NCBI GenBank assembly: GCA_030590405.1
Contig: JAUUYO010000205.1
Span: forward strand, 1 to 6,092
DNA length: 6,092 bases
Origin: Kangiellaceae bacterium
GTDB taxonomy: Bacteria > Pseudomonadota > Gammaproteobacteria > Enterobacterales > Kangiellaceae
Direction of reading: 5' to 3'
Program-made: the position numbers and the translations under genes
The notes under the pieces: model-generated
What the model saw: only the letters and a program-made list of their open reading frames with translations
The model's database searches: none
Told to the model about the DNA's origin: nothing
Part shown: positions 1 through 5,965 of the stretch, one piece after another
How positions within the stretch are numbered: position 1 is the stretch's first letter
How the letters are laid out: every line of letters begins with the position of its first letter

Positions 1-765
1 AACCGTTTCTTTGACTTTACCCCGCCGCCTGACACCGGCAGTATCAATCAGAGTATATTTTTTCTCGCGCCTTTCCATTTCGATATAAATTGAATCACGA
101 GTCGTCCCCGGCAAATCATAAACCACTACACGCTCTTCGCCAAGCATGCGGTTAACTAAAGTGGATTTGCCCACATTAGGGCGACCAATAATGGCGAGTT
201 TAGGGCCGAGCGTTGGATCTTTATCTGCATCATTTTCTAACAGGTCTTGTTCGATTTTTGCTTTAATTTTATCTTCGACCGAAGTTAAAATGACATCTTC
301 AATTAAGCGATTAACCCCTCGCCCATGAGCAGCGGCTATTGCAGAAACCGACTCAAAGCCTAAAGAATAAAAATCCGTCAAAACCGTACCTTGATCAAGA
401 CCATCGACCTTGTTGACTACCAGGTGAATTTCTCGATTTTCTGAGCGGAGTTGCTGAGCAAAGGATTCATCAATGGTAGTTAAACCTTCTCTGGCATTCA
501 CGATAAACAAAGTAATATCGGCTTCTCTAACCGCCTGCATCGACTGCTCGGCCATTAGACCATCTACCCCCACTTCACCGCCGGTAATTCCGCCTGTGTC
601 TATGATGATAAAAGGCTGCTCGTTGAAAGTAGCATGACCGTATTGACGATCACGGGTCAATCCCGGAAGATCAGCAACTAACGCATCACGAGTGCGTGTA
701 AAACGATTAAATAAAGTAGATTTTCCCACATTGGGACGACCGACTAATGCAACAACTGGTAACAT
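1..765 (-). CDS. der: Ribosome assembly GTPase Der (EngA), N-terminal part, cut by the left edge
   Basis: Der is an essential GTPase with two consecutive G domains that acts in the cytoplasm on maturation of the 50S ribosomal subunit. My translation gives 255 residues from ATG at 765 and stays open to base 1. The first G domain has P-loop GRPNVGKS at residues 9-16, DTGG at 56-59 and NKVD at 118-121. The second P-loop GRPNVGKS is at about 194-201 and its DTAG at 241-244, so two tandem G domains are visible, which is diagnostic for Der. The family is usually near 490 residues, so roughly the last 235, including the rest of G domain 2 and the KH-like domain, lie outside. The start matches the E. 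coli N-terminus (M-x-PVVALVGRPNVGKS). The only Shine-Dalgarno-like run, AAGGTG at 784-779, is 13 bases from the ATG, further than usual. It is last in the hisS-yfgM-bamB-der cluster, 114 bases after bamB. Confidence 0.97.
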   Translation of the reverse strand, partial: MLPVVALVGRPNVGKSTLFNRFTRTRDALVADLPGLTRDRQYGHATFNEQPFIIIDTGGITGGEVGVDGLMAEQSMQAVREADITLFIVNAREGLTTIDESFAQQLRSENREIHLVVNKVDGLDQGTVLTDFYSLGFESVSAIAAAHGRGVNRLIEDVILTSVEDKIKAKIEQDLLENDADKDPTLGPKLAIIGRPNVGKSTLVNRMLGEERVVVYDLPGTTRDSIYIEMERREKKYTLIDTAGVRRRGKVKETV

Positions 766-789
766 GATGGAATATTTTCACCTTAAAAT

Positions 790-866
790 AATTCGGCGTA
801 TTACGACATAGCAATCGACCGAAACATTTCGGTGTATTACGAACAGCAAATGCTCTAATACACCCT
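790..866. repeat. Cluster of direct and inverted repeats between bamB and der
   Basis: Two near-identical direct copies of TTCGG(C/T)GTATTACGA followed by a variant of ACAGCAA lie at 792-814 and 828-850. A third, inverted piece (TAATACACC, 856-864) pairs with GGTGTATTA at 831-839, with AGCA/TGCT (845-848 and 851-854) as an inner stem. A perfect hairpin CCGAAA-CA-TTTCGG sits at 819-832. Together these fill most of the gap between the bamB stop and the der start. In a bamB-der transcript they would fold into one or more hairpins without a following T-run, so they do not look like an intrinsic terminator. They could be a REP-like or miniature repetitive element, or an mRNA processing or stability element. 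The repeats are directly visible; the role is inference. Confidence 0.6.
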
Positions 867-879
867 ACAAACCTAAATT

Positions 880-2016
880 CTATTTTTTCTTAATCGCAAC
901 TAATGAACCATCGCGAGTGTATAAAATAACTTTCTCACCAATGACCAATGGGTTGGCTGCAATACCACTAGAATCGATGTGTTCACGGCTCACAATCTTT
1001 CCATCACTTGAGGAAATCCAGTGAACATAACCTTCAAAATCGCTGACTACTAAATAGTCACCAACCACACCTGGCGCGGTGAGTTGTCTTCGATTGAGAT
1101 CTTTTTGTGTCCAGATAATGACCCCGTTACTTCGATTAATACCGCTAACATGGCTATTTTCATGGGTGACAAAAAGCCATAGGTCACCAACCGCCATATC
1201 CTGAAAAGTTGATAACTCTCTTTGCCAATTGAACTCGCCACTTCTAAAATCTAAACTACCCAGATTTCCATTAAACGATCCAATATAAATGGAACCACCA
1301 ACAACCAAAGGTTGCAAATCAACGTCGACTAATCTTTGAATTTCAGAACTACCGATAGGAGTCGCAATTTTCTTTTCCCAGGCGACTTGACCGTTAGCCA
1401 AAATAAACACAGCGAGCTTGCCATTAGAAAAACCGGAGATGACCCCACCATTAGCGATAACAGGTGCAGAGTTTCCGCGCAAAGTCAGAGGAGGAAGCGA
1501 TTCATCATAAAACCATTTTTGCTCGCCACTTAGCGCGTCAAATGCGTAGATTTTCCCATCCACGGTTCTAACCACTACATAACCATCACCGATCGCGGGG
1601 CTGGAAATAATTTCACTGGAAACCTGCGCTCGCCATTTTTCGTCTCCTGTTTCTGCGTCAACCACCAGCACTTCACCTTGACTAGTACCAACCGCCAGCA
1701 ATTTACTCGCAACACTAGGGCCGCCTGCAATTGCCATTTCATAATCAACTTCCCAGATTTTCTTGCCGTTGTCTGGGTTAATTGCAGCGATAACACCATT
1801 CGTGTCGGCAATATAGATTTTCTTGTAAGCATAAACTGGCGAAATTTTTAGTGCTTGTTCACCAATCCCATCACCCACACTGGTTGACCAAAGAGTTTTG
1901 ATCTCAAATTGATTTTCAATATCGACTAATGGATCCGGCTCATACAAGTCTTCATCATCACTGCAACCAGCAATCAATAAAGCAGCAATTAATAAAATTG
2001 GAGCATGAAAACGCAT
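880..2016 (-). CDS. bamB: Outer membrane protein assembly lipoprotein BamB (YfgL)
   Basis: BamB is a periplasm-facing lipoprotein of the BAM complex; it binds BamA and helps fold and insert outer-membrane beta-barrel proteins. The protein has 378 residues (E. coli 392). It starts with a lipoprotein signal peptide with lipobox L-I-A-G-C, modified Cys at residue 18; Ser follows, compatible with outer-membrane sorting. The mature part is an eight-bladed PQQ-type beta-propeller: blade motifs of the form G..yAxDxxtGxxxW end at about residues 88, 128, 168, 213, 264 and 302, with weaker ones near 343 and 370. LTLRG at 177-181 and DVD at 231-233 match segments that contact BamA in E. coli. The ATG overlaps the yfgM stop by one base (TAATG), which suggests translational coupling; GAGG at 2030-2027 is the likely Shine-Dalgarno. 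The stop is TAG at 882-880. Confidence 0.97.
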   Translation of the reverse strand: MRFHAPILLIAALLIAGCSDDEDLYEPDPLVDIENQFEIKTLWSTSVGDGIGEQALKISPVYAYKKIYIADTNGVIAAINPDNGKKIWEVDYEMAIAGGPSVASKLLAVGTSQGEVLVVDAETGDEKWRAQVSSEIISSPAIGDGYVVVRTVDGKIYAFDALSGEQKWFYDESLPPLTLRGNSAPVIANGGVISGFSNGKLAVFILANGQVAWEKKIATPIGSSEIQRLVDVDLQPLVVGGSIYIGSFNGNLGSLDFRSGEFNWQRELSTFQDMAVGDLWLFVTHENSHVSGINRSNGVIIWTQKDLNRRQLTAPGVVGDYLVVSDFEGYVHWISSSDGKIVSREHIDSSGIAANPLVIGEKVILYTRDGSLVAIKKK

Positions 2017-2669
2017 TATTCCTGGGCCTCATTGAAAGTCAGTTCACTGGCGGTTAACTCATCAATGATTAATTTAAGTGTCGAGTGATTGGCGGTGATT
2101 TTACCGGCCGCGTCAGCTGCTTTATAAGCTTCAAGCGCTTCGTTTTTTCGATCGAGTGCCATATAAGCATCACCTTTGACCAAGCTGGCCATCTCAAAAT
2201 ATCCCGAATCATCTGTAAAAACTAATAATGGCAAGGCTTGCTCGGCTTTTTGCTGTGCGACTAAAATTCTGGCCAATCGTATTTTTGCAATTTGCACTAA
2301 TTCGTTTGCTGAATGTTTATCAATCACCCAGGTCAGCTCTGTAACCGCATCATCAAGTTGGTTATTTTCAACCGCAAACTTGGCCAGATGAAAAGCGGAA
2401 AGGATCGCATAGCTGGAATCAGGGAAACTTTCCTTGACCTTGGCCGCATTTTCGACCAACTTAGCCGTATCTTCTTTACCAACCAGCTCTGAGACCGTCG
2501 TATAAAGATTAGAGGCCGCCTCTTGCTCTGCAATTTGTTTCTCACTCCAGAATTTCCAGCCAAAAAATCCTGATAGCCCTAATACGGCGCCCACAATTAA
2601 CGGTGTTCCGTTATCTTTCCACCATTCTTTTAATTGCTCGACTTGTTGTTCTTCTGTTTGATATGACAC
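2016..2669 (-). CDS. yfgM: YfgM family TPR-like inner membrane protein
   Basis: YfgM is a single-pass inner membrane protein with a periplasmic tetratricopeptide-like domain. In E. coli it associates with PpiD and the SecYEG translocon and helps hand exported proteins to periplasmic chaperones. This copy is 217 residues (E. coli 206). A short charged cytoplasmic segment rich in E and Q (1-20) precedes one membrane helix at about 22-40 (starting TPLIVGAVLGLSG), with no signal-peptidase site. The rest is alpha-helical with TPR-like repeats, for example LAKFAVENNQLDDAVTEL near 95-112 and GDAYMALDRKNEALEAYKAA near 166-185. The start codon is GTG; no other in-frame start lies near the N-terminus and AGGAG is well placed in front. 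It lies between hisS and bamB as in other gammaproteobacteria, which supports the name more than the modest sequence conservation does. Confidence 0.92.
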   Translation of the reverse strand: MSYQTEEQQVEQLKEWWKDNGTPLIVGAVLGLSGFFGWKFWSEKQIAEQEAASNLYTTVSELVGKEDTAKLVENAAKVKESFPDSSYAILSAFHLAKFAVENNQLDDAVTELTWVIDKHSANELVQIAKIRLARILVAQQKAEQALPLLVFTDDSGYFEMASLVKGDAYMALDRKNEALEAYKAADAAGKITANHSTLKLIIDELTASELTFNEAQE

Positions 2670-2676
2670 GTTAAAA

Positions 2677-2681
2677 CTCCT
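2677..2681 (-). promoter_or_regulatory. Ribosome binding site of yfgM supporting a GTG start
   Basis: AGGAG on the minus strand lies 7 bases before the GTG at 2669-2667. The spacing is near ideal and fixes GTG as the start. Confidence 0.8.
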
Positions 2682-2701
2682 AAAATTTTCTATTCAGTTA
2701 T

Positions 2702-2764
2702 ATTTTATAAACCAATGCTATTTTATAAAATCACGTTATTTTATAAAACTAATGTTATTTTATA
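2702..2764. repeat. 18-base AT-rich tandem repeat between hisS and yfgM
   Basis: ATTTTATAAA begins at 2702, 2720 and 2738, and a fourth, truncated copy ATTTTATA at 2757. The period is 18, 18 and 19 bases. The bases between copies are diverged but related (CCAATGCT, ATCACGTT, ACTAATGTT). The second and third units contain the perfect 10-base palindrome TTTTATAAAA. The fourth copy includes the hisS stop codon (TAA, 2762-2760), so the array abuts and slightly enters the coding region. It makes up most of the 90 bases between the two genes. Copies could pair with one another in RNA or serve as a protein-binding array or AT-rich promoter DNA for yfgM; none of this is shown by the sequence. Confidence 0.75.
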
Positions 2765-4040
2765 TGGCAAATATTTGTTGCAATCGCGATATCAGTTCTG
2801 ACTGGGCAATTGTCACCTGATCAGATTTTTCACGAAGGGTCTTAATGGTAATCTGTTGTTGCTCCACTTCGTCGCCACCTAAAATTAGTGCAATGGCTGC
2901 AGAAGATTTATCGGCTTTTTTTAATTGCTTTTTAAAATTACCGCCACCACAATGAAGTTGTAATTTAAGCTTGGGTAAGCCATCTCTTAATTTCTCGACC
3001 AACTGCATACCGGCCATTTCCGCTGATTCTCCCAAAGTGCATAGATAGACATCCGTTTTGGTTGAAAGTTTATCCGATAAGTCACTTTGCTGTTGTAATA
3101 GCAAAATGATCCTTTCTAATCCCATCGCAAATCCACAGCCTTGAGTCGCCTGACCGCCGAGTTGTTCGACCAATCCATCATAACGACCACCTGCACAAAT
3201 GGTTCCTTGTGAACCTAAATCGGTGGTTACCCACTCAAAAACCGTGCGGTTATAATAATCTAATCCTCGCACCAATTTAGGATTAATCACATAGGCTATC
3301 CCTAAATGGTCCAGTTTATGACATAAACCTTCAAAATGCTGTTTAGATTCATCATCCAGATGGTCCAGCAATTTAGGCGCATTTTCGACCAGCCCTTTCA
3401 TGCCTGGATTTTTAGTATCTAAAATTCTTAGCGGGTTCAATTTTAAACGTCTCTGGCTATCTTCATCCAGCGCATCTAAATTTTGAGCAAAATAATCGAC
3501 CAGTTTTTCTTTGTAAGCTTCCCGAGCCTGATTACTTCCCAAAGAATTAATCTGTAACTCAACCTCATTTAAACCCAATTTTTTCCATAACCTGGCACTG
3601 AGCGCAATAATTTCCGCGTCAATGTCGGGGCCTTTTAAACCAAAGGTTTCCAAACCAAACTGGTAAAACTGCCGATATCGACCTTTTTGCGGACGTTCCC
3701 GACGAAACATCGGTCCCATATACCACAAACGTTGTTGTTGGTTATAAAGTAACCCGTGTTGAATACCTGCACGCACGCATGAAGCCGTTCCTTCCGGGCG
3801 CAAGGTCAGACTGTCTTCGCCTTTATCGACAAAGGTGTACATTTCTTTTTCAACAATATCAGTCACTTCGCCAATCGATCGACAAAATAGTTGAGTGTTT
3901 TCAACTATTGGCATACGAATTTCAGAGTAGCCATAACTCGTTGTAATTTCTCTCAGGCAAGACTCCAGATAGTGCCAAATTGGCGTCTCATCTGGCAGAA
4001 CATCATTCATGCCTTTTACGGATTGGAAAGATTGTCTCAA
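2760..4040 (-). CDS. hisS: Histidyl-tRNA synthetase, class II
   Basis: HisS joins histidine to tRNA(His) using ATP in the cytoplasm and works as a homodimer. It has 426 residues (E. coli 424) and is full length. Class II motif 2 and flanking residues are seen as TLRPEGT (79-85) and FRRERPQKGRYRQF (112-125, with Arg113). The HisRS-specific signatures follow: VRGLDYYNRT (257-266, Arg258) and AGGRYDGL (283-290). Motif 3 is GFAMGLER (303-310, Arg310). The C-terminal anticodon-binding domain covers about 328-426. The start is TTG: it places the conserved G-M-N-D ten residues in, as in E. coli, and no ATG or GTG occurs in frame upstream before a stop at 4121-4119. The alternative is ATG at 4010 (Met11), which would cut conserved N-terminal residues. 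There is no good Shine-Dalgarno; the bases before the TTG read ACCTCC, like the anti-Shine-Dalgarno. It is first in the leftward cluster. Confidence 0.97.
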   Translation of the reverse strand: MRQSFQSVKGMNDVLPDETPIWHYLESCLREITTSYGYSEIRMPIVENTQLFCRSIGEVTDIVEKEMYTFVDKGEDSLTLRPEGTASCVRAGIQHGLLYNQQQRLWYMGPMFRRERPQKGRYRQFYQFGLETFGLKGPDIDAEIIALSARLWKKLGLNEVELQINSLGSNQAREAYKEKLVDYFAQNLDALDEDSQRRLKLNPLRILDTKNPGMKGLVENAPKLLDHLDDESKQHFEGLCHKLDHLGIAYVINPKLVRGLDYYNRTVFEWVTTDLGSQGTICAGGRYDGLVEQLGGQATQGCGFAMGLERIILLLQQQSDLSDKLSTKTDVYLCTLGESAEMAGMQLVEKLRDGLPKLKLQLHCGGGNFKKQLKKADKSSAAIALILGGDEVEQQQITIKTLREKSDQVTIAQSELISRLQQIFAI

Positions 4041-4054
4041 AATTGGAGGTCCAT
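4037..4054 (-). other. Possible five-codon upstream ORF overlapping the hisS TTG start
   Basis: An ATG at 4054 opens a five-codon frame (MDLQF) ending in TGA at 4039-4037. That stop overlaps the hisS start as TTGA. Ribosomes ending here could restart at the TTG, which would compensate for the missing Shine-Dalgarno. The mini-frame has no clear ribosome binding site of its own and no histidine codons, so it is not a His-codon attenuator. It may be chance. Confidence 0.25.
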
Positions 4055-4082
4055 AACTGCTGTAGGCGAAATCGAACGCGCA

Positions 4083-4111
4083 ATTATAGCGGAAAATAAC
4101 AGGGAAAACAG
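4083..4111 (-). promoter_or_regulatory. Likely sigma-70 promoter of hisS
   Basis: On the minus strand a perfect -10 hexamer TATAAT lies at 4088-4083. The best-placed -35, CTGTTT at 4111-4106 with 17-base spacing, is weak. Transcription would start near 4076 and give a leader of about 36 bases before the TTG start. The -10 is convincing; the exact -35 is not. Confidence 0.5.
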
Positions 4112-4178
4112 CGATAATTCAGCAATTTCTGCCGTTCATCCCAGTAATGGATATATTTAACTGAACTATGTTGCTCAG

Positions 4179-4214
4179 CAACCAGATATTAATTTTTAAA
4201 TTAATATCTGGTTG
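4179..4214. repeat. Perfect 36-base palindrome, 17-base arms
   Basis: The left arm (4179-4195, beginning CAACCAGATATTAA) is exactly reverse-complementary to the right arm (4198-4214, ending ATATCTGGTTG), with only TT between them. Neither strand has a T-run after it, and it lies between divergent promoters, so it is not an intrinsic terminator. It could be the operator of a dimeric regulator of nnrS and/or hisS, a cruciform site, or the remains of a small mobile element. The core bears a loose likeness to the NsrR operator (inverted halves of about AAGATGCATTT) but each half is about two bases too long, so that link is only a suggestion. Confidence 0.7.
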
Positions 4215-4257
4215 TTAGGGCCTGTGTCTCGCTACGAAGCGACATTTACGCCTCAAG

Positions 4258-4289
4258 ATCAAGTTAATTACAATTTTTATCAGTATAAT
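4258..4289 (+). promoter_or_regulatory. nnrS: Candidate nnrS promoter with an FNR/DNR-type half-site
   Basis: TATAAT at 4284-4289 is a perfect -10 on the plus strand, about 75 bases before the nnrS ATG. There is no good -35. ATCAA at 4258-4262 matches one half of the FNR/DNR consensus TTGAT-N4-ATCAA, and the implied site centre (4255.5) is about 41 bases from the expected start near 4297, the normal position for activation by this family. The other half-site (CGCCT) does not match, so the regulator assignment is weak. Confidence 0.3.
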
Positions 4290-4363
4290 CCTTTTCAAAA
4301 AGTGATAGCTAAAATAGTTGCTCCTAAACTAATGCTCACTTATTCAATTTCTGAGAAAAAGCT

Positions 4364-5569
4364 ATGTCCCTTAATGTTGATAACCATAAAACCGCAATGG
4401 CAATCCCACCAATCTTACGCTTGGCGTTTAGACCTCTATTTTTTTTAGGCACGTTGTTCTCAATTGGAGCCATCGGCTGGTGGCTCCACTTTTGGTCGGC
4501 CCCTCTTCAGTGGACGCCTTATGGAGGTGCGGTATGGTGGCACGGACATGAAATGTTATTTGGTTTTGGTATTGCGATTGTCACAGGGTTTTTATTAACC
4601 GCAGTAAGAACCTGGACCGGGGTTCCCGGAATAAGAGGCAAGTGGTTAGCAGCTTTAGTGCTCATCTGGATAACCGCGCGACTATTGATTAGTTTTGCAA
4701 GCGGAATAAATCATTGGATAATCGCGAGTATTGATGTTTCTTATCTTATTTTTTCAGCCATAGCCATGGCTTATCCGGTCATCAAAGTCAAACAATGGCG
4801 TAACCTGATGTTTGTACCCATTTTATTAATTCTGGCCTCATTAAATGCCGCTAGCCATTGGTCTGTGGTCAACAACCAGCCGACACTAGCCATGCAATCA
4901 TTACACGCCACCATTATGTTATTTACTTTGATCATAGCAATTTTGGGCGGACGGGTCATTCCGGCATTTACCGCTAATGGTACTGGCCAGCAAAAATCTG
5001 CTCCAATCAAATGGTTGGAAGCGATTGCCATCCTTTCGATTCTGGTCATGGTTGTTATCGCCTTTATGGGCTATGACAAAGTAGATTCGACTCTAATGAT
5101 GATTGTATCCGCTGTTGCAGCACTGGCCAATGGCACACGTTTTTTACGCTGGGGAATTCAGCATACCTGGTCCATTCCTTTATTATGGTCGCTGCATCTG
5201 GCTTTTGCTTTTATTCCTTTTGGATTTGTGATGCTGGCACTTCATGGCGCTGGTTGGATGGATAATACGAGCGCAGCATTACATAGCTTTACCGTTGGCG
5301 GTATTGGCGGCATGATACTCGCGATGATTTCACGAGTGACATTGGGTCACACGGGGCGACCTTTAAAACCACATCGCATGGTGAGTATTAGCTTTGTGCT
5401 GATATTACTGTCTGCCATCGTTCGAGTGTTCTTGCCAATCTGGATGCCGGAGCTTTATAGCCTGAGCATTAGTCTGGCCGGTTTATTGTGGGTATTAGCT
5501 TTTGCCATTTATTTGTTTTTTTATAGTCCAATGCTGGTGACAACTCGCGCCGATGGTCGGCCTGGATAG
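4364..5569 (+). CDS. nnrS: NnrS family haem/copper membrane protein (nitric oxide tolerance)
   Basis: NnrS proteins are polytopic inner-membrane proteins described as binding haem and copper; they are linked to resistance to nitric oxide and nitrosative stress and are often controlled by NO-responsive regulators. The 401 residues are strongly hydrophobic with about twelve likely membrane spans, as in the family. Family landmarks in order: LRLAFRPLFFLG (19-29), WWHGHEMLFGFG (58-69, with His60, His62 and Glu63), AVRTWTG (80-86), GGRVIPAFT (195-203), LHSFTVGGIGGMILAMISR (306-324, His307), LGHTGRP (327-333) and the typical ending DGRPG (397-401). Conserved histidines are candidate metal or haem ligands. 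The ATG has only a weak Shine-Dalgarno (GAG at 4353-4355); Met12 is an alternative start but the chosen one fits. It is divergent from hisS with no denitrification gene in view, so a detoxification role is more likely than respiratory support. Confidence 0.93.
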   Translation: MSLNVDNHKTAMAIPPILRLAFRPLFFLGTLFSIGAIGWWLHFWSAPLQWTPYGGAVWWHGHEMLFGFGIAIVTGFLLTAVRTWTGVPGIRGKWLAALVLIWITARLLISFASGINHWIIASIDVSYLIFSAIAMAYPVIKVKQWRNLMFVPILLILASLNAASHWSVVNNQPTLAMQSLHATIMLFTLIIAILGGRVIPAFTANGTGQQKSAPIKWLEAIAILSILVMVVIAFMGYDKVDSTLMMIVSAVAALANGTRFLRWGIQHTWSIPLLWSLHLAFAFIPFGFVMLALHGAGWMDNTSAALHSFTVGGIGGMILAMISRVTLGHTGRPLKPHRMVSISFVLILLSAIVRVFLPIWMPELYSLSISLAGLLWVLAFAIYLFFYSPMLVTTRADGRPG

Positions 5570-5582
5570 ATATCTAATAGCC

Positions 5583-5695
5583 AAAACAGGGGGTAACTCC
5601 CCTGCTCCGCACTCGCCAACACCTCACTAAAATTACACGTTTTAAATTGCCACTCCACTCTACCTGATTATAGTAGCTCATCTTAACGAGTTAAA
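5583..5695 (-). ncRNA. Possible small RNA unit on the minus strand (promoter plus hairpin end)
   Basis: On the minus strand a perfect -10 TATAAT (5672-5667) lies 17 bases after TTTAAC (5695-5690), a weak -35. About 55 bases downstream of the expected start (near 5660) the strand forms the hairpin CAGGGG-AGTTAC-CCCCTG (5604-5587), followed by TTTTGG. This would yield an RNA of about 78 bases ending just beyond the nnrS stop codon. The T-run is only four long, so termination would be modest. The parts are visible; that they form an RNA gene is inference. The hairpin may instead be a 3' end structure for nnrS mRNA. Confidence 0.25.
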
Positions 5696-5820
5696 AATAG
5701 CACCCACGCACGATGCAAGACCTCATAAAGTTGTATTGCTTCCCATTTTTACCATTTACACTGTTTCAACTTCTCGATCGACACTGGCCCCAGTTAATTT
5801 GGCGTACAAAGGAAATTTTC

Positions 5821-5844
5821 AAAAAAACTGCGGAATGATTCCGC
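5821..5844 (-). terminator. Intrinsic terminator A, minus strand
   Basis: Read on the minus strand, GCGGAA-TCA-TTCCGC (5844-5830) is a six-base-pair hairpin followed by AG and seven T (5827-5821). This is the classic layout of an intrinsic terminator for leftward transcription. On the plus strand only three T follow, so it is directional. No leftward gene ending here is visible in the window. Confidence 0.6.
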
Positions 5845-5883
5845 GTTTATCGGTAAGAAACCTAATTCCCCAAGAACAAGCAA

Positions 5884-5912
5884 TTGATTAATAACAGAAA
5901 GCTGCGTATATT
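5884..5912 (+). promoter_or_regulatory. Candidate promoter of the right-edge gene
   Basis: TTGATT (5884-5889) and TATATT (5907-5912) are separated by exactly 17 bases, a fair sigma-70 match (four and five of six). Transcription would start near 5919 and give a leader of about 110 bases that contains the terminator B stem as a hairpin. Confidence 0.35.
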
Positions 5913-5923
5913 CCAGTAATTAT

Positions 5924-5965
5924 AAAAAAACTACGGAAAAGGCCATCTAAGGAATAATTCCGTAG
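5924..5965 (-). terminator. Intrinsic terminator B, minus strand, related to terminator A
   Basis: Read on the minus strand, CTACGGAA (5965-5958) pairs perfectly with TTCCGTAG (5938-5931) across a 19-base loop, followed directly by seven T (5930-5924). It shares sequence with terminator A: CGGAAT(C/T)ATTCC, then G(C/T)AG and seven T, with about 16 extra bases inserted before the last part. The two are therefore probably duplicates. It stands 65 bases before the right-edge gene but points away from it. Confidence 0.6.

Larger units (their letters stand above)
4041..4363. other. Divergent intergenic region between hisS and nnrS
   Basis: These 323 bases carry no convincing gene. They hold the hisS leader and promoter, a perfect 36-base palindrome (4179-4214), a small hairpin GTTGC-TCA-GCAAC (4170-4182) whose right arm overlaps the palindrome's left arm, another small hairpin TCGCT-ACGA-AGCGA (4229-4242), and candidate rightward promoter elements for nnrS. 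A second possible rightward -10 (TATATT, 4152-4157) would place both overlapping hairpins in a long nnrS leader. Confidence 0.6.

Noticed and set aside
146..328. A 60-codon plus-strand frame
   Set aside because: It lies entirely within der on the opposite strand and has no features of its own.
3891..4160. An 89-codon plus-strand frame crossing the hisS start
   Set aside because: It is antisense to the conserved hisS N-terminus and promoter and has no ribosome binding site at its start; the GGAGGT at 4045-4050 lies inside it, not before a start codon.
4212..4448. A 78-codon plus-strand frame in front of nnrS
   Set aside because: It would start at TTG inside the palindrome with no ribosome binding site, overlaps nnrS by 85 bases in another frame, and shows no family features.
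5587..5604. CAGGGG/CCCCTG hairpin as the plus-strand terminator of nnrS
   Set aside because: On the plus strand it is followed by CTCCGC with no T-run, so it does not fit an intrinsic terminator in that direction.
5759..5818. Twenty-codon minus-strand stretch resembling a protein C-terminus
   Set aside because: It is bounded by stops, lacks a start codon and is too short to assign; a translated database search would be needed to call it a gene remnant.
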